Shown here: in pieces, positions 46,014-54,726 of the stretch | Position numbering within the stretch: the stretch's first letter is position 1 | Layout of the letters: each line of letters opens with the position of its first letter | Origin: Arcobacter sp. LC1 | GTDB taxonomy: Bacteria > Campylobacterota > Campylobacteria > Campylobacterales > Arcobacteraceae | DNA length: 64,000 nt | Reading direction: 5' to 3' | NCBI GenBank assembly: GCA_021378565.1 | Contig: JAACJU010000006.1 | Span: forward strand, 44,999-108,998 | Notes under the pieces: generated by a model | Databases searched by the model: none | Told to the model about the DNA's origin: nothing | The model's input: only the letters and a program-made list of their open reading frames with translations | Made by a program: the position numbers and the translations under genes

Positions 46014-47249
46014 TTAAGAATAAATATAATCTTTAAAGGTTAAAAGGAATTTTTGGAGAGACTGAATATCTTGATTTACCATATCTTTTCTATTTTTTAA
46101 TTGGTGCGCTATGTTGTTTCTTATATCTGTTATATTTGCGTTTTTATTTTTTTCTTTTCCTAAGGAAGAGTTATAATATTGATTATAGGGACTATCAACT
46201 CTTTTTTTTGCTTCTTCTCTGTCATCTTGACTATTTGGGTTGAGTTGCTTTAATTCGCAAGTTTTTGAAATCACAGCTTCGGTTAGGGCTATATAGCTTA
46301 AGGCATAATTTTTATTTTCATTTAGCCAAGAAGCTAGCTCGTATTGGAAGTGGCTTAGTTGGTCTTTGTCAAGCCTAGATATTATCTGCTCTAATTGAGG
46401 ATACACAAAAGATATTATTTTATTATCTGAAGATTTAATATTTTGAATTTTACTTTTAGCACCTGAAATAAATTGTCTAATGCTTGCCATATTTGCAATT
46501 TGTAAAGAGTTATTAAAATTGCTAAAAGTTTTTGTTAAAACTTCTTTGTCTTCAAAATTTGATTCTTTTAAAAGGCTTATTAATTGGTCTGCATTTGAGT
46601 TATGCTTAAATATATTTATAGCTCTTATCCATCTTAAGAGGTCAAAAAATATCTTCATATCTACTATTTGTGATTTTTTAGGGGCAGTTTCTAGCATACC
46701 ATAAAGTATAGCGTTTAGTTTAAAAATATTTTCTTTTTCAAGGGACAAAAATTCCAGTACAAGCATATTTAACATAGGCATATATCTAAAACCGTGAGTC
46801 ATATCAAGATAGACTTCGTCACCTTTTTCTAGGTAATTTTCTATTTGTTGGAGCTTGTAAAAATTGCCCCACATTTCTTCTTGGGTATTTTTTTCATAAT
46901 CTATAAAAAAAGAATAAACTTCTTTTATGTTTTTATGCTTTGTTCGTATGGCTTGCCCAAGAAGATTTAAATCTTCTTTTTCCAAAGTATTGTTGTCTAT
47001 CTTATTTTCTATCGTTTCGTAATCTTCTTTTAATTCATCAAAATAATAGCAAAGATTATCCCATCTTGATTTTTTTGTTCCTATGAAAATTATTTTTTCT
47101 ATGTCAAAATGCTCAACTAAAACTTTTGACACTAATTTTTTATTTTCATAATCCTTACCATCTATTGTGTATATTGTATTTTCGTATTCTTCATTTGAAT
47201 CTTTTTTAATCGAGCCTGTACCGACTGAGCTTATTAATACTTTAGCCAT
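46014..47249 (-). CDS. CARF-HEPN ribonuclease (Csx1/Csx2, TM1812-like)
   Basis: A 411-residue CRISPR-associated effector. The N-terminal CARF domain begins KVLISSVGTGSI and has IIFIGTKKSRWDNL and the family motif YLDMTHGFRYMPML near 150-165, which binds cyclic oligoadenylate in related proteins. The C-terminal HEPN domain has RNNIAH (Arg377 and His382), the catalytic R-x4-H of HEPN RNases. Activated by cOA made by Cas10, it would cut RNA non-specifically. It overlaps csm5 by 8 bases and is the last cas gene before the array. The exact subfamily (Csx1 or Csx2) is not settled, and no separate ring nuclease is encoded nearby. Confidence 0.88.
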   Translation of the reverse strand: MAKVLISSVGTGSIKKDSNEEYENTIYTIDGKDYENKKLVSKVLVEHFDIEKIIFIGTKKSRWDNLCYYFDELKEDYETIENKIDNNTLEKEDLNLLGQAIRTKHKNIKEVYSFFIDYEKNTQEEMWGNFYKLQQIENYLEKGDEVYLDMTHGFRYMPMLNMLVLEFLSLEKENIFKLNAILYGMLETAPKKSQIVDMKIFFDLLRWIRAINIFKHNSNADQLISLLKESNFEDKEVLTKTFSNFNNSLQIANMASIRQFISGAKSKIQNIKSSDNKIISFVYPQLEQIISRLDKDQLSHFQYELASWLNENKNYALSYIALTEAVISKTCELKQLNPNSQDDREEAKKRVDSPYNQYYNSSLGKEKNKNANITDIRNNIAHQLKNRKDMVNQDIQSLQKFLLTFKDYIYS

Positions 47250-48582
47250 TTTTTTCTCCTAACATTCTTTTGATTTCTTGGGTTCTTTTAAAATTTTTAT
47301 CTCTATAAGGGTTAATATTGTCCGTGGTTTCTTTCCATTTATTTTCTTTTTGCATTAGTTTTTTTAGATATTTTAAAACTTCTTTTTTATTAATACCTAA
47401 ATTTTTTTGTTTTATTGCATTTAATAAAACAGTAGTTCTTGGCTCATTTGGCTTAGTTGAAAAAATATCTTCTAATTTTTTCTCAAAAGGACTGAGATTT
47501 TCTACCCTTTGTTTTTCTTTTAGAATTTGCTTTTCTTTTTCTTTTGCTTCTTCCTTAGCTTTGAGATTTTCTTGGAATATTCTTTTATCGTCAAACTTCT
47601 TTGCATTTTCCTTGATGGTTTTTTGCTTGTTTTCTATATCTTTTTGTCTTTGTTTATCTTTTTCATATAAGACATTTATATTCTCATCATAGTCTTCTTT
47701 TGTGATTTCGCTTAGTAAAATCCAACCAAATTGCTTATTTTCTTCACTGAGAGTGTGAGTCGATATTGTCTTTTTGCCGTAGCTATTTTTGACATCTTTT
47801 ACATCATAAAGCATATATTCTTGCCCTGAAAATTTGCCTAGTCTTACAATAAAGCTTGATTGATTTGGAGATTTTGGATAGACTTTTCTTGATGAATAAA
47901 ACTTTTCTACTTTTTCTTTTAACTCTTTAAAATCATAATCACACTTAAGCACAAGTAAAAAACTTGAGTCTTTTTCTATGTATTCTATAATCTGAGGAAT
48001 CGCGCTTTTAGCACTTTTTGCCTTGTCTTTGTGTCTTCTGTAAGTATAGGCTATTTTTGTTGTCCCTTGATATATCAAAGCGTCGCTTAAGCTCAAAGCC
48101 TTTCTTCCTTCACTTAAAGCTTCTTTTTGCTCCTTGCTGTCTTCTCTTTTTTCAAAAATATTCAAAATAGTATCAAACATGCCCTTGATAGATGAGCCTG
48201 GGATTATAGCTTTTTTTGTATTAGGATTTTTAAAAGTAGTTTTTATTTCGAAGTTATTATTTTGTTTTGAGCCGTCTTTGTTTTGTGTTTTTTTATAGGC
48301 TATTTCTGCTTTTTGGCTAACTTCGCAAGAAAAATCTGAGATTTTTTTAGCTAAATCAATTTTTGTTTTATAAAAACTTATAATCCCTAGCCAAGAGTCT
48401 AGGGTTTTATTAAATTTCTCTTTTTCTAATGAAGATAAAGACTTATAAAATAATATCTCATCAAAATGGTATAGCTTTTTGTTGTCTATCACAAAATTTG
48501 TAGGATTATAGGCTTCATCAGTTCCAATATGCACAGGACTTAGGCATCTAATACTAATATAGTGAGTATATTGTGTTTTCAA
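47242..48582 (-). CDS. csm5: Type III-A RAMP protein Csm5 with long charged C-terminal extension
   Basis: A 446-residue RAMP. The N-terminal core (~1-293) has RCLSPVHIGTDEAYNPTNFVID, the RAMP loop KKAIIPGSSIKGMFDTILN, and ends with QFGWILLSEI, normal for Csm5. The remaining ~153 residues are rich in Lys and Glu, with a heptad-like coiled coil (KEEAKEKEKQILKEKQ), a small helical domain and a basic end. Csm5 caps the crRNA 3' end and recruits trimming nucleases; the extension could serve that contact. Overlaps with csm4 (4 bases) and the CARF-HEPN gene (8 bases) show a tightly coupled operon. Confidence 0.85.
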   Translation of the reverse strand: MKTQYTHYISIRCLSPVHIGTDEAYNPTNFVIDNKKLYHFDEILFYKSLSSLEKEKFNKTLDSWLGIISFYKTKIDLAKKISDFSCEVSQKAEIAYKKTQNKDGSKQNNNFEIKTTFKNPNTKKAIIPGSSIKGMFDTILNIFEKREDSKEQKEALSEGRKALSLSDALIYQGTTKIAYTYRRHKDKAKSAKSAIPQIIEYIEKDSSFLLVLKCDYDFKELKEKVEKFYSSRKVYPKSPNQSSFIVRLGKFSGQEYMLYDVKDVKNSYGKKTISTHTLSEENKQFGWILLSEITKEDYDENINVLYEKDKQRQKDIENKQKTIKENAKKFDDKRIFQENLKAKEEAKEKEKQILKEKQRVENLSPFEKKLEDIFSTKPNEPRTTVLLNAIKQKNLGINKKEVLKYLKKLMQKENKWKETTDNINPYRDKNFKRTQEIKRMLGEKNG

Positions 48583-49484
48583 TTTAGCTCCTTTTTCATA
48601 CCTAAAACTATTGCATATCCTTGATGTACTGTATTTTTATGACTTGAAATACCTTTTAATCCCTTGCCTATGAAAGATATACTTTGCTCTTCTTTAAAGC
48701 TAAAAACGCTAGCCGTATCAGCTAAAATAATAGGGTTTTTAAAAGGATTTTTATTTGCTAGACTAGCACCATGCTTACCAAATCTAATAAAGGGTTCGTA
48801 ATAAAATTTGTCAAAGTCTTTTTCAAAAGGGCAAAAAGGACTAAGGCTCATAAAAGTTTTCGAAGACTTTGTGAGCTTATCTTGAAGCACAAAATCGCCA
48901 AAAGAAAATCTACCTTTTCCAATACTTGCTTTTTTGCCATAGCCCATATTTGCTAAAGTTGCAAAGCTTTGCTTTAGCTCACCTAGAGTGATTTTATCTT
49001 CATCAAGTAGAAAATAAATATCTCTTTTGCTGTAAGTAAACTCATCTAGAGCAAAAGGATCATACCCTTCTTTGGTTTTAAAATCTTTATAATCGATATT
49101 GTTTTTCATAACTAGCTCTTCTTTTTTCGCTTCTTTTTTTAGATTCTTTGCTTTAGAAAAATCTCCTAGTATGAAATCATTTGCCTCTAGCCATATTTTT
49201 TTCTTATTTTCTTTTCTTTTTTTTACTCTTTCTTCTATGCTTAATTTTGTAGAATCATCTTGAAAAAGTCTAGGAGGTAGGTTTGGTTTTGGAAGATGAT
49301 TTTCTATGAAGGCATCAGATATGACTAAAAAAGGCTTATTTTCATAAGTTTCAAGCAAAGATTCAAGTTTTTCTTTGCCAAAGGTATATCTAAAAGCCCA
49401 GCAAAATTGCCCAAAAAGTGTATCGCCTTTTAAACTTGTGGCAAAATTTGAGTTTGGCGTTATGGTGCTTTTATAAAGTTTCAT
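48579..49484 (-). CDS. csm4: Type III-A RAMP protein Csm4
   Basis: A 301-residue RAMP that holds the crRNA 5' handle and contacts Cas10. It starts LYKSTITPNSNFATSLKGDTLFGQFCWAFRY, the Csm4 N terminus, and ends with Gly-rich RAMP segments (NMGYGKKASIGKGRFSFGDF, then IGKGLKGISS and HQGYAIVLGM). A Lys-rich middle section (ERVKKRKENKKKIWLE) may bind RNA. It follows csm3 by 3 bases. Confidence 0.88.
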   Translation of the reverse strand: MKLYKSTITPNSNFATSLKGDTLFGQFCWAFRYTFGKEKLESLLETYENKPFLVISDAFIENHLPKPNLPPRLFQDDSTKLSIEERVKKRKENKKKIWLEANDFILGDFSKAKNLKKEAKKEELVMKNNIDYKDFKTKEGYDPFALDEFTYSKRDIYFLLDEDKITLGELKQSFATLANMGYGKKASIGKGRFSFGDFVLQDKLTKSSKTFMSLSPFCPFEKDFDKFYYEPFIRFGKHGASLANKNPFKNPIILADTASVFSFKEEQSISFIGKGLKGISSHKNTVHQGYAIVLGMKKELN

Positions 49485-49487
49485 TTT

Positions 49488-50180
49488 CTAAGCCCAAGTT
49501 TTATCTATAAATTTAATTCTTCCATAGCCTCTAGAACCACTTCCACCTAAATAATCATTTTCTAGTAGATTCATAGCTTCTGTTAGGATAGATTTTAGCT
49601 GTTCCTCATCATCATTTTTAAAAACCTTTAATTTAAAATCAAAATCAAACTCAATCCCGCTAGGCACTCTTTCGCTTTGTCTTGCTCCAACTCCGTGTTT
49701 TGCTGTGCCTGTTTTTCTGTCTATGACATTTTCCATTTTAGCTTCACTTAGATGAAAGTCATTATCTTCTTTATCCTTGTCTGTTTGAGCTTTAGTTATA
49801 TGACAATCACTTATATTAATTCTCGTGATTCCTAAATCTTCATTCATTTCTTTTAAGATTTTTTCATCTTTTGTTTCTACACTTGAGCCAAAAACTCTCA
49901 TAAGATTTAAAGCTTTTTTCTTTCCAGCCTCATCTTGTAATTTTGATATATATTTTGCAGAAAAAGGATTGCCGTCACTTGCATCAACTAAATTGTAATC
50001 CCATTCTAGCAAACTTCTCATCTTGCCTTTTAGACTTGAGCCTGGAATATAGGGAATATTTGTATTTATATCTTTTATGACTGCATTGTCAATTCCGCCT
50101 ATCTTCATGCCATCATCACCAGCACCAATATGTAATCCACTTAATAATCTTATTTTACCTTTTAAGCTTAAAATCTTCAT
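49488..50180 (-). CDS. csm3: Type III-A RAMP nuclease Csm3
   Basis: A 230-residue backbone subunit present in several copies per complex and responsible for target RNA cleavage every 6 nt. Motifs are LLSGLHIGAGDDGMKIGGID followed by AVIKD and IPYIPGSSLKGKMRSLLEWD. Asp31 (GGIDN) is the likely equivalent of the known catalytic aspartate of Csm3. The C-terminal GGSGSRGYGRIKF is the Gly-rich loop. The region around DRKTGTAKHGVGARQSERVP is the conserved thumb. Spacing to neighbours is 3 bases on each side. Confidence 0.92.
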   Translation of the reverse strand: MKILSLKGKIRLLSGLHIGAGDDGMKIGGIDNAVIKDINTNIPYIPGSSLKGKMRSLLEWDYNLVDASDGNPFSAKYISKLQDEAGKKKALNLMRVFGSSVETKDEKILKEMNEDLGITRINISDCHITKAQTDKDKEDNDFHLSEAKMENVIDRKTGTAKHGVGARQSERVPSGIEFDFDFKLKVFKNDDEEQLKSILTEAMNLLENDYLGGSGSRGYGRIKFIDKTWA

Positions 50181-50183
50181 TTT

Positions 50184-50603
50184 TTATTTACTCCCTTTGT
50201 AAAAACCTAGAACGGCTTCAAAAAATAATTTAAATATTTCTAATTCTTCTTTTGTATTTACTTGAGTTACACAAGAACTAATCATTCTAACAAATTCTTC
50301 ACTTGTAACTTTTCTTGCTTTTGCATAGCTTACTTTTGAGTTTAGCATTTTTACAAAAGGAAGAACATCTTCCCAATTTTGTGTTTTCGCTCTTTGATTT
50401 AGACTAAGCAGTTCATCATAAAACTTTCTAATCTGTGTTTCTTTTGTTTCTTTTTGTGCCTTAAAGATTATTTCAGCACATTTTTTTGCTGTTTCGTTAA
50501 AAAGCTCAGGGTCTTTTTTGAAATTCAAAATTATTTCAGGCAAGGGCAATACTATTACTTCCCTTTTATTGTTTGAATATCCTTGATTATTTTTTTGATA
50601 CAT
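50184..50603 (-). CDS. csm2: Type III-A small subunit Csm2
   Basis: A 139-residue small helical subunit that lines the target RNA. KETQIRKFYDELLSLNQRAK and LPFVKMLNSKVSYAKARKVTSEEFV fit Csm2. The N-terminal ~15 residues are Asn/Lys-rich and probably disordered. The start shares one base with the cas10 stop. Assignment is supported by position between cas10 and csm3. Confidence 0.85.
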   Translation of the reverse strand: MYQKNNQGYSNNKREVIVLPLPEIILNFKKDPELFNETAKKCAEIIFKAQKETKETQIRKFYDELLSLNQRAKTQNWEDVLPFVKMLNSKVSYAKARKVTSEEFVRMISSCVTQVNTKEELEIFKLFFEAVLGFYKGSK

Positions 50604-52690
50604 TATTTTCTCCTTTTGTAAATAAATTCAAATATTTTCATCTTTAAAGCCTTTGGTTTATTCTCTATTAAAGAATTTAAAAGAATCAAAAAGTCTTCAC
50701 TTTTTTCTTTTTCTTTTATATTGATATTTCTTGAAAAAGTATAATTTAGCTTTGATTTCCACATAGTATCCAGCATGCTAAAAGATTTATTTTGAATATT
50801 TATACTCATGTCAATGAAATCTAATAAAGCATAAATAAAACCTGTACTTAAAATATTTTTTTCATCATAAGTAATAAGTAAACTATAAAAGTCTTGAAGC
50901 TCCTTATCTTTATAATCCTTCCATTTTACACATTCTCCAAATAAACTAAGTGCATCTTTGCCATCTAATTCTTTGGCATTTTCAAGAAGGTCTTCGCTTG
51001 TTTTTGCTATATAATTTATAGGTACAGAAGATTTAAAAAGCACCATGCCCATAGAAAGACTTAAGCTACTTCCCTTTGCAAAGTTTTTAAATTCTTTGTC
51101 TAGTTCTTTTGCAAAATCAAGTATTTCATCCCAAGCACCTAGTAAGAAAATATCATCCCCTCCAGCAAAAACTGTATAAATATTTTTATTTTTCATCATT
51201 TGCGAGGTCTTGACAGAGAAAAAATAATCGATTAATCTTGAAATAAAATTTATTTTATAAAAAGAAGATTCGTCTTGTTGTGCAAAGAATATGCCCATAT
51301 TATCAACATCACCCTTTAGACACATTAGCGCTTTTATTCCAGCATCTTCATCTTGGCAAGACATTTGAGCTAAGTGTTTAAAATCTTCAATCTCTTGGCT
51401 TGAATTTGTTTTTACATAAGATTTCAAACTCCATTTAGCAAAGCCCTTAAACTCTTCATCGTTTGATATATCAAAAATTGTGTTTTGCTTATCTTCTGTA
51501 CTAGGATTTTCTTTGAAATTAATATAAAAATCTTCAAATACTTCTAATCCTTGTTTGGACTTGCTTATGCAAATGAAATCTTTTTTAGCTAGATTTTCTC
51601 CTAGCTTTATGAAATATTCACACCAAGAGCAAGAGTCTTTATTTGGACTTTGCATAAATCTTTTATTACATGTTTTGCAAAGATGGGCATTGTCTTTGGT
51701 GAGTTCTTTGTCAAAATCTAAAATAGGATTGGTATTTACAAGATTGAATTTATTAAACTTTATTTCTTCTGATTTTTTTCTTAGTTTTTCTTCTAGATTA
51801 TTTATATTTTTACTAGAAAAATCTTCTTTGTTAGCTTCAACAAAACAAAACCCTAAGCCACTAAGCCCAAAGGTATTTTTTATAAACCAATTATTTAATC
51901 TGTTTTGCAAGTCTTTTAAATCATTTTTGATCTTTTCTAGATTTGGGCTTAAGATTCTAAACTTTCCAGCTCCAAAATTTACAATGTTTAAAGAGCTTAA
52001 TCCTATATCTTCACAAATTTTCAGTGCAATAATTTTTGTAAAAATTTGTATAAAAGCAGATTTTCCTCTTAGAAGTTTTGCAGCTTTTGAGCTTGGCATA
52101 TATTCAAAAATAAATTTTTGAATACCAAAAAAATCTCCTGAGATTAACAATAATTCTTTTTCTTCACTTTTTTCTGTGGAATCTTTATTTTCCTTGTATA
52201 AATTTAAGCTTGAATCAAAAAATACCTTAGCTTCAATCTTGTCATAAAGTGGTGTAAAACTTGAGTCTTTATCAAAGCTTTGGATAAAAGATGTGTATTT
52301 TAAGCTAAGATATTCAAGGCTTGAGATTAGATTTTCTTTTGAATTGACTGATTTTATCAAGTCTAAATCTTCTAAAAATTCTTTATATAATTTTAGAAAA
52401 TCATCATCATTTGCTTGATAATTTGGCTCACTACTTGCATAAATGCTAGAACTTGAAAATTTTGCTGGCTTAAAAATAGTATTTTTTGCAAAAATTCCAT
52501 TAAGACTTTTTAAACTCTCTTGTGTCGTTTCTTTATTGTTTGTAAGTGTTTCTAAAATTTTTGTTTCATCTTCATCAAAAAAATGTCTAAGTAAAGAAGA
52601 AATACCATCTTCTTTACTGTTTGCTTTAGTTTTTAGTTCTTCAAAACTTAAAATTAATGTACCAAGACTAAGAAGTTCGGTTTTATTCAT
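50603..52690 (-). CDS. cas10: Type III-A Cas10 (Csm1) with GGDD cyclase, without HD motif
   Basis: A 695-residue large subunit. Palm 1 begins ELLLISGDFFGIQKFIFEYM (~residue 182). The zinc ribbon has CKTCNKRFM and CSWCEYF (~345-365). Palm 2 has VFAGGDDIFLL with GGDD at 510-513, the active site for cyclic oligoadenylate. The C terminus is the helical D4 domain. The N-terminal section (~180 residues) is shorter than the HD domain of standard Csm1, and the expected LLHDIGK motif is not there (the matching stretch reads LGTLILSFEEL). The DNase function is therefore probably lost. It overlaps cas6 by 8 bases. Confidence 0.92.
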   Translation of the reverse strand: MNKTELLSLGTLILSFEELKTKANSKEDGISSLLRHFFDEDETKILETLTNNKETTQESLKSLNGIFAKNTIFKPAKFSSSSIYASSEPNYQANDDDFLKLYKEFLEDLDLIKSVNSKENLISSLEYLSLKYTSFIQSFDKDSSFTPLYDKIEAKVFFDSSLNLYKENKDSTEKSEEKELLLISGDFFGIQKFIFEYMPSSKAAKLLRGKSAFIQIFTKIIALKICEDIGLSSLNIVNFGAGKFRILSPNLEKIKNDLKDLQNRLNNWFIKNTFGLSGLGFCFVEANKEDFSSKNINNLEEKLRKKSEEIKFNKFNLVNTNPILDFDKELTKDNAHLCKTCNKRFMQSPNKDSCSWCEYFIKLGENLAKKDFICISKSKQGLEVFEDFYINFKENPSTEDKQNTIFDISNDEEFKGFAKWSLKSYVKTNSSQEIEDFKHLAQMSCQDEDAGIKALMCLKGDVDNMGIFFAQQDESSFYKINFISRLIDYFFSVKTSQMMKNKNIYTVFAGGDDIFLLGAWDEILDFAKELDKEFKNFAKGSSLSLSMGMVLFKSSVPINYIAKTSEDLLENAKELDGKDALSLFGECVKWKDYKDKELQDFYSLLITYDEKNILSTGFIYALLDFIDMSINIQNKSFSMLDTMWKSKLNYTFSRNINIKEKEKSEDFLILLNSLIENKPKALKMKIFEFIYKRRK

Positions 52691-53525
52691 CTATATTCCT
52701 TATTTTTATATTTCCTAAGCCAAAAACACTTTGTTTGCCAAGCGCTATTAGTTCTCCTAAGTTTAAAAGCTCGAAACTTTGTTTGTTTAAATTTATTAAC
52801 TCAATCTTACCCATAATTCCTCCTAAACTCATAGTGGTATTTTGCCTAGAACTTTTTCTCCTTAGTTCTTGAAAATATAAATCTCTTTTGACTATTTCTC
52901 CATGGGGCTCAAAATCTAGGGTTTTTATTTCAAGATTTTGTAATCTTAGGCTTCTTCGGTAGATTGAATTAAGAAAATCTTTTAAAACTAACTTTGATAT
53001 TTGGTCTTGATTTTTTACTAAAAAATTATTCTTTTTTATCCTAAGAGGACTGGTAAATTCTAAGCTTATATTTTCACAAAAATCTTTATATAAAAAATCT
53101 TGTATATAATTTGTTGGTATTTTTATTTTCTTAGAGTCATAAATATCTTCATTATTTATAAAAATATTAAAATCTTGATATTTTATTTTATCTTTTCCTA
53201 ACCCTATTTTTGTTAGCATTTGTACTAGACTTGAGATAAGATATGGGAGTTTGCTTGTTGCTTCTTCAAAAAGATAAAGATCAAAATCGTAATAATCTTT
53301 ACCTAAATCAAATGCTAGTCTGTAATTATGGTATTCATTTTTTTTCTCATAAAATTCATAATAAATACAAGCATTAGAGTTAAAACAATCATCACAAATA
53401 AAACTAGGATTTATGCAAACCGTTCTTTTTAGACTATATCCTAATGCCCCACGGATTTGCGAACCTATGAAATATGGTAGTTTTTGGCTTGATTTTATAA
53501 GGATTGAAATTTTAGTATATTTCAT
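52683..53525 (-). CDS. cas6: CRISPR pre-crRNA endoribonuclease Cas6
   Basis: A 280-residue Cas6-type RAMP that should cut the repeat RNA before the ATTGAAAC handle. The N-terminal part has SQIRGALGYSLKRTVCINPS, and a Cys cluster (CINPSFICDDCFNSNAC) that may hold zinc, as in one Cas6 subgroup. The C-terminal part has LGGIMGKIELINL and ends QSVFGLGNIKI, the Gly-rich loop of Cas6. It is the first gene of the cas operon. The promoter region carries TTGACA inside the GACA-box palindrome but no clear -10. Confidence 0.82.
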   Translation of the reverse strand: MKYTKISILIKSSQKLPYFIGSQIRGALGYSLKRTVCINPSFICDDCFNSNACIYYEFYEKKNEYHNYRLAFDLGKDYYDFDLYLFEEATSKLPYLISSLVQMLTKIGLGKDKIKYQDFNIFINNEDIYDSKKIKIPTNYIQDFLYKDFCENISLEFTSPLRIKKNNFLVKNQDQISKLVLKDFLNSIYRRSLRLQNLEIKTLDFEPHGEIVKRDLYFQELRRKSSRQNTTMSLGGIMGKIELINLNKQSFELLNLGELIALGKQSVFGLGNIKIRNIDE

Positions 53526-53594
53526 TAAAACCTTTCTTGGATAATTCTAGATTAAAAGAACTTAATATTTTATTAATTTGCTTAGCAAAAATAA

Positions 53595-53607
53595 GACACA
53601 ATTTGTC
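53595..53607 (-). promoter_or_regulatory. GACA-box palindrome between cas6 and WYL regulator
   Basis: On the minus strand, toward cas6: GACAAATTGTGTC. The preceding T and T make a TTGACA-like -35 (plus-strand tgtcaa, 53604-53609) overlap the palindrome; no convincing TATAAT follows at 17-21 bp, as would fit an activator-dependent promoter. A related 13-base palindrome, GATATTTTGTATC, lies at 53673-53685, 13 bp before the WYL start. Confidence 0.55.
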
Positions 53608-53698
53608 AATTATGAAAGATTAAAAAATATTAGTCAAGATTGTAAAAATAAATTGTATAATTAAAAAATTAAGATATTTTGTATCAAAAAGGAAAATT

Positions 53699-54706
53699 AT
53701 GGCAAATGAAGCGCAAAGAGTTTTGCTTATGTTAAAAAAGCTAAATAGTGGGAATACTATAAGTTATGAAGAAGAAAAATATAATAATGGCATGGAAAAA
53801 GAAAATTCATCTGAAATAATATCTGAACGAACTTTTCAAAGAGGGATTGAGAGAATAAATGAGATTTTTCCTGAAGCTATCGAAAAGATTCCATCGAAAA
53901 AATCAAGTTATAGGGCACTAAAAAAAGATATATTAAATAACTTTTTAAACAAAGAGGGCATGAGCTTATTGGTTCAAATTTTCAATATTGCACAAGTTAA
54001 TAATATCGATTTATCTAAAAATTTTGACATAAGCAAAGATGATGAAGAGTTACTAAAAAGAAGAATAAAAAATACAAGTAAATGCTATGATTTCAGAAAT
54101 AAACCTTTTGAGGAAAATAAGCAAAATATGGATTGTTTAAGCACTCTTGAGCGCGCTATAACTTATAGAAAATATTTGGAGATTAAATACGCAAATAGTG
54201 CTAAAGTTTATAAAATAAATCCTTATAAAATTTTGTTTTTAAATGAGAATTTTTACTTAGCTTCTGTGATTAAAGAGCAACATTTTGAATTTTCCCTTTT
54301 TAGGATTTCAAAGATAAAAGACATAAAAGAGCTTAGCGATACTTTTCAAAAAAGACCTGAGATTGAGAATTTTATTAGTAATATTCAAACTCCTTTTGCA
54401 ACTTTTGAAAATGGTTGTGATGAAAAAGATTTGACTGAAATAAAACTTGAAGTTTGCAAAAGACAAGCCTATCACTTTAAGGCTAAAAAGTTTTTGAAAA
54501 GTCAAGAGATACAAGAGCTAGAAAATGGAAATATTATTGTAAGTTATAGATTGACTCAAAGTTTAGAGATTGAAGAGCTTATTAAAAAATGGATTCCTTT
54601 TGTAAGGATTTTAAGTCCAAAAAGTTTTAAAGAAAAATTTGCCAAAGATATAGAAGATTTATTGAGTGAAAAGCATTTTGAGAAGATACAAAAAAATGAA
54701 CAATAA
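53699..54706 (+). CDS. WYL-domain transcriptional regulator
   Basis: A 335-residue regulator divergent from the cas operon. The N-terminal ~60 residues form a winged helix (ISERTFQRGIERINEIFPEA as recognition segment). The WYL domain is at ~150-215 (YRKYLEIKYANSAKVYKINP, then YLASVIKEQHFEFSLFRISKI), and the WCX domain at the end (KWIPFVRILSPKSFKEKFAKD). WYL proteins bind nucleic acid or nucleotide ligands and control defence genes in several bacteria. The position makes it the best candidate to control the type III locus, and the palindromes at 53595-53607 and 53673-53685 are its possible sites. A GGAAAA ribosome-binding site precedes the ATG. Confidence 0.85.
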   Translation: MANEAQRVLLMLKKLNSGNTISYEEEKYNNGMEKENSSEIISERTFQRGIERINEIFPEAIEKIPSKKSSYRALKKDILNNFLNKEGMSLLVQIFNIAQVNNIDLSKNFDISKDDEELLKRRIKNTSKCYDFRNKPFEENKQNMDCLSTLERAITYRKYLEIKYANSAKVYKINPYKILFLNENFYLASVIKEQHFEFSLFRISKIKDIKELSDTFQKRPEIENFISNIQTPFATFENGCDEKDLTEIKLEVCKRQAYHFKAKKFLKSQEIQELENGNIIVSYRLTQSLEIEELIKKWIPFVRILSPKSFKEKFAKDIEDLLSEKHFEKIQKNEQ

Positions 54707-54726
54707 GACAGCAATTTAGAAATAAT

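Noticed and set aside
51555-52121. Plus-strand open frame of 188 codons inside cas10
   Set aside because: Opposite strand to a clearly conserved Cas10 region; Ser/Phe/Leu-rich composition typical of a reverse-strand shadow in AT-rich DNA.
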